From positions 2,979,501-3,043,500 of the forward strand of contig NZ_AP014627.1 in NCBI RefSeq assembly GCF_001547895.1: a DNA stretch of 64,000 nt, given 5' to 3'. The notes under the pieces are model-generated. The model was not told where the DNA came from, searched no databases, and saw only the letters and a program-made list of their open reading frames with translations. This DNA comes from Pseudomonas sp. Os17 (GTDB lineage Bacteria; Pseudomonadota; Gammaproteobacteria; Pseudomonadales; Pseudomonadaceae). The translations under genes and the position numbers were made by a program. Position 1 is the first letter of the stretch. Each line of letters starts with the position of its first letter. This document shows positions 26,140-33,034 of the stretch, in pieces.

Positions 26140-26469
26140 ATGCAAATGTCTGAACTCGACTATCAGCAAGCCTTGCTGCGTTACCTCGCCGAACGTCCGG
26201 AGCTCGCGGCCCAGCTGGGGCTTGGCCCATCCTCGGGACGCCCCTGGCAACCCGGGGACTTGAGCGAGTTGCAGATCCAGCACGCCAGTCGGCTGTTTGA
26301 CGAAGAAGCCCGCTTGCGCGGCATGGGCAACTGGGAGCTGGCGCTGTCGTTCATTGCCCGCACGCCCCAGGAACTGAAGCGGATGACCCTCGAGGCACAT
26401 CGGGAAATCGCCGAGATGGTGGACATGGAGTGGGACCAGTATTGCCAGCTCAATCACTTGCACTGCTAG
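26140..26469 (+). CDS. Conserved small protein of unknown function, acidic
   Basis: A protein of 109 residues that I do not assign to a family. It is soluble, without signal peptide or membrane segment, acidic and predicted mostly helical (ELDYQQALLRYLAERPELA, ASRLFDEEARLRGMGNWELA, ELKRMTLEAHREIAEMVDME), ending in a His/Cys tail (NHLHC). The ATG at 26140 has GGGAG at eight bases; ATG six bases later is an alternative, and the longer upstream frame lacks a ribosome-binding site. It begins 61 bases after cheV on the same strand, so it may be co-transcribed with the chemotaxis genes, but nothing in the sequence proves a chemotaxis role. Confidence 0.75.
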   Translation: MQMSELDYQQALLRYLAERPELAAQLGLGPSSGRPWQPGDLSELQIQHASRLFDEEARLRGMGNWELALSFIARTPQELKRMTLEAHREIAEMVDMEWDQYCQLNHLHC

Positions 26470-26561
26470 AGGCCGACGAGGGCAGTTTTCTTCAATACGC
26501 CGCGATCCTGGCTCCCTAATCTGGGCGGCGGTCAATCCGACCCAGATTGGAGAAACAAGAC

Positions 26562-27146
26562 ATGAGCCTGGTGTTTTCCATGGCGGCCTTTGCCCTGGCC
26601 GCTTCCATCACCCCGGGGCCGGTGAACATCGTCGCCCTCAGCAGCGGCGCGCGTTTTGGCTTGCGCAGCAGCATGCGCCATGTGACCGGAGCCACCTTGG
26701 GCTTCGTCGGGCTGCTGGTGCTGATCGGCCTGGGGCTGCACGAACTGCTGCGCCAATGGCCGATCCTGACCCAGGGCATTCGCCTGTTTGGCGTGGCCTT
26801 CCTGCTGTTCATGGCCTGGAAACTGGCCAGCGACGATGGCCGGCTCGACACCCAGGACCAGGCGCGGGCGCCTTCGGCCTGGTATGGCGCGCTGATGCAG
26901 TGGCTCAATCCCAAGGCCTGGCTGGCCTGCGTGGCCGGCATGGGGGCCTTTGCCGCCGACGGCGAGCTGCGCCAGGTGTGGCTGTTTACCGCGGTGTACC
27001 TGGTGATCTGCTACCTGTCGATTGCCTGCTGGGCCTATGTCGGCAGCTGCCTGCGCCACTACCTGAGTCATCCGCCGGGGGTGCGTCTGTTCAACCGCAG
27101 CATGGCGGCGTTGCTGGCTGCCAGCGCGGCTTATCTGCTGTTCTAG
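26562..27146 (+). CDS. LysE/RhtB family amino-acid exporter
   Basis: A membrane protein of 194 residues with about six hydrophobic segments. It opens with the LysE-family signature FALAASITPGPVNIVALSSG, followed by GATLGFVGLLVLIGLG and QWLNPKAWLACVAGMG, the conserved NPK motif of the family. These proteins export amino acids or derivatives by proton antiport. The start at 26562 follows GGAGAAACAAGAC; the ATG 15 bases earlier overlaps that ribosome-binding site. Its stop overlaps by four bases the stop of a convergent AraC-type regulator, a common pairing in Pseudomonas where the regulator controls the exporter. The substrate cannot be predicted. Confidence 0.9.
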   Translation: MSLVFSMAAFALAASITPGPVNIVALSSGARFGLRSSMRHVTGATLGFVGLLVLIGLGLHELLRQWPILTQGIRLFGVAFLLFMAWKLASDDGRLDTQDQARAPSAWYGALMQWLNPKAWLACVAGMGAFAADGELRQVWLFTAVYLVICYLSIACWAYVGSCLRHYLSHPPGVRLFNRSMAALLAASAAYLLF

Positions 27147-27976
27147 CGCTGGCCGCGGTACTGGCCGGGAGTGGCCGCCAGGTGCTGTTTGAAGGCGCGC
27201 TGGAAATGCGCCTGATCGGCAAAGCCGGCCTCCAGCGCCACCTCGGCGATCGGCGCGCCGCTGCGCAGGCGGGCCTGGGCGAACTGCACCCGCTGGTTCA
27301 CCAGGTAGGCGTGGGGCGGCATGCCGAACTGCTGCTTGAAAGCGCGGATCAGGTAGGACGGTGACAGCTGCGCCGCCTGGCACAGGTCGTCCAGGCTCAG
27401 GGCCTGGGTGCAATGCCGGCGGATGTAGTCGGCGGCTTCCTGCAGTTTGCGGTTGTCGCCCCGGGGCGGCGCCTCGGCGGGGTTCAGGCGCTGCTGCAGG
27501 TCGCTGAAAAAGCTCACCACGGCGCTGTGCTTGAGCAGAGGCTCGGCCTCGGCGGCCACCAGGGTCCGGTACAGCTGCTCCAGCTCGGCGAACAGCTGCG
27601 GGTCGCGGCTGTGAGTCTCGCGAAACGGCCGAAAGCCCAGCTCGGCGCAAAAGCCCAGGTCGTGCTGCAGGGCGGTCAGCCAGGGCGTGTCGACATACAG
27701 CATGCGATAGGACCAGGGCTGATCGTCGATCGGGTTGCAGGCGTGCACCACCCCCGGGTTCATCAGCACCACGGTGCCGCGGCTGACCCGCCACTGCGAG
27801 TGGCCGCTGAGGTAAGTGCTGACACCCGCGGTGATGCTGCCGATGGAGAACTGTTGGTGGGCATGGCGGCTGTAGCAGACCTTGCGGCCATCGGCGATGG
27901 AGCGGGCTTCGATGAACGGCAGGGCAGGGTCGCGCCAGAACTGCGGTTCCTGGTCGGCGGTGAGGGCAGGCTTCAT
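27143..27976 (-). CDS. AraC family transcriptional regulator
   Basis: A protein of 277 residues. The N-terminal ~150 residues form a cupin-type effector domain (HAHQQFSIGSITAGVSTY, GTVVLMNPGVVHACNP). The C-terminal ~100 residues hold two helix-turn-helix motifs: LSLDDLCQAAQLSPSYLIRAF and PIAEVALEAGFADQAHFQRA, followed by the conserved F-K-x-x-x-x-x-T-P-x-x-Y end. The cupin domain resembles AraC members that sense small ligands such as amino acids. Convergent overlap with the LysE gene suggests it regulates that exporter in response to the exported compound. Start at 27976. Confidence 0.9.
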   Translation of the reverse strand: MKPALTADQEPQFWRDPALPFIEARSIADGRKVCYSRHAHQQFSIGSITAGVSTYLSGHSQWRVSRGTVVLMNPGVVHACNPIDDQPWSYRMLYVDTPWLTALQHDLGFCAELGFRPFRETHSRDPQLFAELEQLYRTLVAAEAEPLLKHSAVVSFFSDLQQRLNPAEAPPRGDNRKLQEAADYIRRHCTQALSLDDLCQAAQLSPSYLIRAFKQQFGMPPHAYLVNQRVQFAQARLRSGAPIAEVALEAGFADQAHFQRAFKQHLAATPGQYRGQR

Positions 27977-28012
27977 TGAGGTTGTCCGTCTGCGAAAGCT
28001 GGCGCGATTGTA

Positions 28013-28516
28013 TTAGCTCTGGCCGTCGAAGGCGCGTTGCAGCGTCGCGATATCGAGTTTTTTCATCCCCAGCAGGGCCTGCATCACCCGTTGCGAACGG
28101 GCCGGGTCGGGGTCGCAGATCATCGGCGTGAGGCACTGCGGCACGATCTGCCAGGACAGCCCGAAGCGGTCCTTGAGCCAGCCGCAGCGCTGCGCCTGTG
28201 GCGGGCCGCCAAAACCCAGGGCGTTCCAGTAGTGATCCAGCTCGGCCTGGCTGCGGCAATGCACTTGCAGGGAGATGGCTTCGTTGAAGCAGAACAGCGG
28301 GCCACCGTTGAGGGCGGTGAAACCCTGGCCGTCGAGTTCGAACGCCACGCTCATCACCGAGCCCTCGGGGCGTCCGTGAATGTCGAAGCCGGCCTTGCCG
28401 TAGTGGCTGATGTGGGTGATGTGCGACTGTTCGAAGACCGAGCAGTAGAACTGTGCCGCCTCGTGTGCCTGGTGGTCGAACCACAGGCACGGAGTGATGG
28501 TCTGGATACGTGGCAT
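28013..28516 (-). CDS. VOC-fold protein (PhnB-like / 3-demethylubiquinone methyltransferase-like)
   Basis: A protein of 167 residues. It begins TITPCLWFDHQAHEAAQFYC, the signature of PhnB/YjdN-type VOC proteins, and contains FELDGQGFTALNGGPLF, DHYWNALGFGGPPQAQRCGW and FGLSWQIVP, all typical. Despite an old annotation as ubiquinone methyltransferase, the fold is a glyoxalase/bleomycin-resistance type and the reaction is unknown. The ATG at 28516 has AGAGGA at nine bases; an earlier in-frame start lacks one. It is transcribed in the same direction as the AraC gene, 36 bases upstream of that gene's start, and could be co-transcribed with it. Confidence 0.85.
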   Translation of the reverse strand: MPRIQTITPCLWFDHQAHEAAQFYCSVFEQSHITHISHYGKAGFDIHGRPEGSVMSVAFELDGQGFTALNGGPLFCFNEAISLQVHCRSQAELDHYWNALGFGGPPQAQRCGWLKDRFGLSWQIVPQCLTPMICDPDPARSQRVMQALLGMKKLDIATLQRAFDGQS

Positions 28517-28599
28517 GGTGTCGGTCCTCTGCGGGTTGATCACGCTGGCTCAAGCGTAGTCAACCCGCTGCCGCGCAGCGCGACCGTGGATCGGCGCGC

Positions 28600-31080
28600 T
28601 CAGAAGTCCCAGCGGGTCGCCAGTTGCAGGCTGCGTGGCTCGCCGTAGAAACCGGTGCCGAAGTTGCCGATGCCGGTGTAGTACTTCTTGTCGAAGAGGT
28701 TCTTCACGTTCAGGGTCGAGCTCAGGTGCTGGCTGAACTGGTAGCGGGCCATGGCGTCCACCAGGAAGTAGCCGTCCTGGGTGATGCGCGAGTCATGCCC
28801 GCCGTTGACCGCGTCGCTCGGGTCGGGCTGGTAGACCTTGCCGAAGAATTGGCTCTGCCAGTTGACCCCGCCGCCCAGGGTCAGGCGGTCCCAGGCGCCG
28901 GGCAGGCGGTAGCTGCTGAACAGCCGCGCCACCTGCTGCGGCTCGGTGGTTTGCAGGACCGAGCCGTAGACGTAGTCGTGATTGGCGTCGCGGGTGTGGT
29001 TGTAGCTGTAGCCGGCGGACAGGTTCCAGCCGTCCAGCAGCTCGCCGGCCACCTCGACCTCGAAGCCCTTGGTGGTTGCGCCCTTGGTCGGGCGGTAGAC
29101 GGCATCGGTGCCCCAGCCGTCCACCAGTTGCGCGACATTGTCCTGCTGCACATGAAACACCGCGAAGCTGGCATTGACCCGGCCGTCCAGGTATTCGGCC
29201 TTGATCCCGGCTTCGTAGCTGTCGCCCTGCACCGGGTCGAGGATCCTGCCGTCGGCGTCCTTGCTCATCTGCGGCTGATAGATGCTGGTGTAGCTGGTGT
29301 ACAGCGAGTAGCGGTCGTTGAGGTCATAGACCAGCCCGGCATAGGGCGTGACCACTCCAGTCTGCTGGTAGCGCTGGCGCGCGTCGGCGCGGCCGGGCTC
29401 GAAGTAGCGGGTGTTGTCGATGCCCTTGAAGTCGCTGACCCGGGTGCCGAGGATCACCGCCAGGTCGTCGCTGGGCTTGAGCCGGGTGGCCAGGTAGGCA
29501 CCGGTCTGGCGCTGGAGGATGTCGTTGTCGCCGATCTGCGGGATGTCCGGCTTGGCGAATTCGCCGCGCCACTGATAGATGCTGCCGCCCACCGGCGGGT
29601 ACACCGAACCGTGGACCGGGATGTCCTGCTTGGCGTTCATCAGCATGAAGCCGGCGATCAGCTCGTGTTCGCGGCCCAGCAGGCTGAAGGGGCCGTGCAG
29701 GTTGATGTCGAGGTTGTCCTGGGTCTGCTCGCCCTTGAACTTGCCCATGTACATGAACATGCCGTCGCCGCTGGCCTGGTCCGGGTTGCCGCCGCTGGCC
29801 GAGCCCAGCAGGGTGTCGTGCTCGCGGCGCAGGTGGTCGTAGCTGACCTTGAGGGTCCAGTCATGGGCCAGTTGCTGTTCCAGGGAGGTGAACAGGGTCT
29901 GGTTCTTGAAGTCGCGACGGCTCCAGTCGGTGGCCGGGTTGAACGAGCGGGAAAAGTGTGTGCGCGAGCCGTTGCTGAAGTACATCGGGAAGCCGGTCCA
30001 GGTGGCGCCCCGGGAGCGGGTGTTCTGCTGGTCCAGGCCCACCGTCAGCAGGGTGTCGGGGGTCAGGTCGGCCTCCAGCACGCCGTAGGCGATGTCCTTG
30101 CTGTTCTGGTAGTGGTCCAGGTACGAGCTGCGGTCCTGGTAGACGCCGACGAAGCGCCCGCGCAGGTTGCCGGTCTCGGTCAGTGGCCCGGAGATATCGC
30201 CTTCGCTGCGGTAGTTGTCCCAGGAGCCGAGGGTGCCGGTGACCGAGGCCTTGAAGTCCTTGGTCGGCCGCTTGCGGATCAGGTTGACGGTGGCCGAGGG
30301 GTCGCCGGAGCCGGTCATCAGGCCGGTGGCGCCCTTGATGATTTCCACCCGGTCGAAGGTCGCCATGTCGGTGCTGGTGGTGCCGTAGTCGTAGACCCCG
30401 TCGTAGGTGACGTTGACCCCGTCGTACTGGAAGTTGGTGATCGGCAGGCCGCGGCTGGAAAACTCCCAGCGTTCGCTGTCGTAGTTCTGCACGCTGACCC
30501 CCGGGGCCCGGCGCAGGGCATCGGCGATGCTGTTGCTGCCCTGGTCGTCCAGTTGCTGGCGGGTGATCACCGTCACCGATTGCGGGGTTTCCCGCAGCGA
30601 CAGGTTGAGGCCGGTGGCCGAGGCGCTGGCCCCGGTGGTGTAGCTGCGGCTGTCTTCGGTGACGCTGCCCAGGCCCTGGGCGGACACCTGAGTGGTGCCC
30701 AGCTGCAACGGGCCGCTGGCGGTCGGCAGCGCTTGCAGCACATACCCGCCGCTGACGGCCTGGGCTTGCAGGCCGCTGTCCTTGAGCAACTGCTGCAGGG
30801 CTTGTTCGACGCTGTAGCGGCCCCGCAGCCCTGGGCTCTGCTTGCCGGCGGCGAGGTCGTTGTGCCCGGCGACAAAGACCGCGCTCTGTTCGGCGAAGCG
30901 ATTGAGCACGCTGACCAGTGGGCCGGGGCCGATGTCGTAGCTCCGGCGCTGGCTGTCCGCCTGCTGGCTGGCGGGGTTTTCGGTGGCCTGGGCCCAGGGG
31001 GCGGGCAGGCACAGCAGGGCGCTGCACAGGGTCAGGGGACGCAGGGACGGGCGCAAGCGGGGACGGTTGGGGGTTGGCAT
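28600..31080 (-). CDS. TonB-dependent ferric-siderophore receptor with signalling domain
   Basis: An outer-membrane protein of 826 residues. After the signal peptide comes an STN signalling domain (about 45-115: YDIGPGPLVSVLNRFAEQS, YSVEQALQQLLKDSG), which contacts the anti-sigma factor. The plug domain follows (SLRETPQSVTVITRQQLDDQ, RRAPGVSV, RGLPITNFQYDGV), then a long β-barrel ending in Trp-Asp-Phe, the usual C-terminal aromatic. The plug sequence is closest in feel to hydroxamate/pyoverdine-type receptors (FpvA, FoxA, FhuE), but the siderophore cannot be named. It is the third gene of a sigma / anti-sigma / receptor unit: substrate binding should relay through STN to FecR-like and FecI-like proteins and induce this gene. 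The 114-base gap upstream should hold an ECF promoter; I could not fix it. Confidence 0.93.
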   Translation of the reverse strand: MPTPNRPRLRPSLRPLTLCSALLCLPAPWAQATENPASQQADSQRRSYDIGPGPLVSVLNRFAEQSAVFVAGHNDLAAGKQSPGLRGRYSVEQALQQLLKDSGLQAQAVSGGYVLQALPTASGPLQLGTTQVSAQGLGSVTEDSRSYTTGASASATGLNLSLRETPQSVTVITRQQLDDQGSNSIADALRRAPGVSVQNYDSERWEFSSRGLPITNFQYDGVNVTYDGVYDYGTTSTDMATFDRVEIIKGATGLMTGSGDPSATVNLIRKRPTKDFKASVTGTLGSWDNYRSEGDISGPLTETGNLRGRFVGVYQDRSSYLDHYQNSKDIAYGVLEADLTPDTLLTVGLDQQNTRSRGATWTGFPMYFSNGSRTHFSRSFNPATDWSRRDFKNQTLFTSLEQQLAHDWTLKVSYDHLRREHDTLLGSASGGNPDQASGDGMFMYMGKFKGEQTQDNLDINLHGPFSLLGREHELIAGFMLMNAKQDIPVHGSVYPPVGGSIYQWRGEFAKPDIPQIGDNDILQRQTGAYLATRLKPSDDLAVILGTRVSDFKGIDNTRYFEPGRADARQRYQQTGVVTPYAGLVYDLNDRYSLYTSYTSIYQPQMSKDADGRILDPVQGDSYEAGIKAEYLDGRVNASFAVFHVQQDNVAQLVDGWGTDAVYRPTKGATTKGFEVEVAGELLDGWNLSAGYSYNHTRDANHDYVYGSVLQTTEPQQVARLFSSYRLPGAWDRLTLGGGVNWQSQFFGKVYQPDPSDAVNGGHDSRITQDGYFLVDAMARYQFSQHLSSTLNVKNLFDKKYYTGIGNFGTGFYGEPRSLQLATRWDF

Positions 31081-31194
31081 GGGGCTCCCTTGTGGATCGG
31101 CAATGTGAGTGCTGTTACCCGGTTAACCGAACCAGACAGGCAAAAGGGAACCGCAACCTTAAAAAAATGTTCGCCGGATGTTCAGGCGCGGGGT

Positions 31195-32172
31195 TCAGGC
31201 CCGAGGCTCAAGGGTCACCCACCAGGCAGTCAGGCGCTGGACCCGCACCGGCAGGGCGGCTTCCAGCAGGGCCAGGGCCTGGTCGGAATCGTGCAAGGGG
31301 AAGGCGCCCATCACCGGCAAGCGACCCAGGGCCGGGTCACAGCCCAGATGCCCCGGGCGATAGCGCCCCAACTCTTCGAGCAGTTGCGCCAGGGGCAGGT
31401 TGTCGGCCAGCAGCAGCCCGCGACTCCAGGCTTCGCGAGCGGCGCTGGCGCCTTGCAGCGGACCCAGCGCGACGGCGTCGAAGGCCAGCTGCTGGCCGGC
31501 GTCGACTCGCTGCTGCCGGCCGCTCTTGGCGCTGTGCACTTGCACCGCGCCGGCGTAGACGTTGAGCAGGGTGCGGGCGCCCTCCCGGCGCACGCTGAAG
31601 CGCGTGCCCAGGGCCTGCAGCCGTCCGTGTTCGGTGTCCACCCGCAGCGGTCGCTGCGGATCCCTGGCGGTGTCGATGAGGATTTCGCCCTGGTGCAGTT
31701 GCAACAGTCGCTCCCGGGCGCTGTAGCGCACATCCAGCGCGCTCAGGGCATTGAGCCAGAGGTGGGTGCCGTCGCTGAGCCGGACCTCGCGGATCTCCCC
31801 GGTGCCGGTGGCGTAGTCGGCCCGCCAGCGACCCAGAGCCTGGGGCAGCGGCGTACCGCGCCAAGTGCCCCAGCCCAGGCCGAGCAGCAGCAAGGCGCCG
31901 AGCACCTGGCGCCGCCCCAGTGGCGCTCGCCGGCCACCGCGCAGGGCCTGGCCGGCGGCTTGCTGGGCGCCGGCCTCCTGCAGCGGCAGCAGGCACTGGC
32001 TGACCCGCTCGACGTAGCCCCAGGCCCGACGGTGTTCCGGGTGCTGTTCGAGCCAGGCCTGCCAGTGGCGGCGTTGTTCGTCGCTGACGGCCTCGTCCTG
32101 CAATTGCACGTACCAGTGCGCGGCCTGTTGCAGGCTGGCGTGGCTCAAGCGCTGGGCGCCGTGTTCGCTCAT
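31195..32172 (-). CDS. FecR-like anti-sigma factor / signal transducer
   Basis: A protein of 325 residues. The N-terminal ~65 residues (QQAAHWYVQLQDEAVSDEQ, HPEHRRAWGYVERV) form the cytosolic sigma-binding domain, a single membrane helix lies near 78-97 (RRQVLGALLLLGLGWGTW), and the periplasmic FecR domain contains EIREVRLSDGTHLWLNALSA, LLQLHQGEILIDTA and LGTRFSVRREG, ending in an STN-interacting region. It carries the signal from the loaded TonB receptor to the ECF sigma factor, both inhibiting and assisting it. It starts six bases after the sigma stop, so the pair is one transcript. Confidence 0.92.
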   Translation of the reverse strand: MSEHGAQRLSHASLQQAAHWYVQLQDEAVSDEQRRHWQAWLEQHPEHRRAWGYVERVSQCLLPLQEAGAQQAAGQALRGGRRAPLGRRQVLGALLLLGLGWGTWRGTPLPQALGRWRADYATGTGEIREVRLSDGTHLWLNALSALDVRYSARERLLQLHQGEILIDTARDPQRPLRVDTEHGRLQALGTRFSVRREGARTLLNVYAGAVQVHSAKSGRQQRVDAGQQLAFDAVALGPLQGASAAREAWSRGLLLADNLPLAQLLEELGRYRPGHLGCDPALGRLPVMGAFPLHDSDQALALLEAALPVRVQRLTAWWVTLEPRA

Positions 32173-32178
32173 GGGTCT

Positions 32179-32703
32179 CTACTCGATCAGCAGGCCGTCG
32201 AGTTCGGACTCCAGCAGCGCGCAATGCAACAGGGCCTGGGCCAGGTATTTCTTCACCATGCGCTCCGAGACCCCCAGTTCTTCGGCAATGGCCTTGTAGG
32301 GACGGCCATGCAACTGCGCCAGGAGAAAGGCCTCGCGCACCCGCTGGGGCAGGCGGCCGAGCATGGCGTCCACTTCGTGTAGGGTCTCGACGATGATCGC
32401 CCGCTGCTCCGGAGACGGTTGCAACGCCGGCGGACGCGCCGCCAGGGCCTGCAGCCAGGCCTGTTCCAGCTGGCGGCGGCGCCAGTGATCGATGCACAGG
32501 CCCCGGGCGATGGTGGCCAGGTAGGAGCGCTGCTGCACCTCGCCGTCCAGCTGCGGCGGGCGCTTGAGTACCCGGACGAAGATTTCGTGGGCCAGATCGG
32601 CGGCATCCCAGGCGTGGTTCAGGCGGCGCCGCAACAGTTCATAGAGCCAGGGGTGATGGGCGTCATAGAGGTTGTGGACCAGAGCGGGGCTGGCGGGCGG
32701 CAT
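32179..32703 (-). CDS. FecI-like ECF sigma factor for iron uptake
   Basis: A protein of 174 residues from the ATG at 32703 (a TTG three codons upstream is possible). Region 2 has LRRRLNHAWDAADLAHEIF and YLATIARGLCIDHWRRR; region 4 has LGRLPQRVREAFLLAQLHG and YKAIAEELGVSERMVKKYL. The LNHAWDAADLAHE and DHWRRR segments are typical of FecI/FpvI/PvdS-type factors. It should direct transcription of the downstream TonB receptor. A Fur-box candidate lies 82 bases upstream, so expression is expected under iron starvation. It is divergent from the EIIC-EAL gene. Confidence 0.92.
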   Translation of the reverse strand: MPPASPALVHNLYDAHHPWLYELLRRRLNHAWDAADLAHEIFVRVLKRPPQLDGEVQQRSYLATIARGLCIDHWRRRQLEQAWLQALAARPPALQPSPEQRAIIVETLHEVDAMLGRLPQRVREAFLLAQLHGRPYKAIAEELGVSERMVKKYLAQALLHCALLESELDGLLIE

Positions 32704-32784
32704 GGAAGGCAAGGGCGTGGTCCGGTGGCGGGTGGCGTTGCAAATGGGAATTGCTCGCGATTAAAGCAAAACCCCTGATACGCT

Positions 32785-32803
32785 GCAAATGATATTGATT
32801 CGC
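32785..32803. promoter_or_regulatory. Fur-box candidate upstream of the fecI-like gene
   Basis: GCAAATGATATTGATTCGC matches 13 of 19 positions of the Fur consensus, including the central ATGATA and ATT core. It lies in an AT-rich patch of the 331-base divergent gap between the fecI-like sigma gene and the EIIC-EAL gene. Iron-responsive repression of the sigma gene is the natural reading; effect on the EIIC-EAL gene is possible. The rest of the gap (32804-33034) shows nothing further that I can identify. Confidence 0.6.
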
Positions 32804-33034
32804 CGTTATACCGGGGTGCAGCCGGGCCCGAGGCGCGGCGTCGGGGTCAAGTCTGGCGCCACCGGGGCGATAAAACACTCAAGGCAGTGCCATCGAGTGC
32901 TTGCCGACCAGGGTTTCTACAGTGGTATCTTCGCCTGCACCCCCTGTTTGCCTCACGGCGCCGCCAGACGCCGGGCGGCCGTGGCGGGGGCCGTCTGCGG
33001 GGGACGGACGTGTGCTGGCAGAGGGGAGAGGCCG

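Noticed and set aside
28624..32382. Plus-strand open frame of 1252 codons opposite the TonB receptor and FecR genes
   Set aside because: It spans two real minus-strand genes and their gap, with Val/Ala/Gly/Gln-rich sequence and no domain.
32745..32763. Second Fur-like sequence GCAAATGGGAATTGCTCGC upstream of the sigma gene
   Set aside because: Only about half of the consensus positions match; the neighbouring site at 32785 is clearly better.
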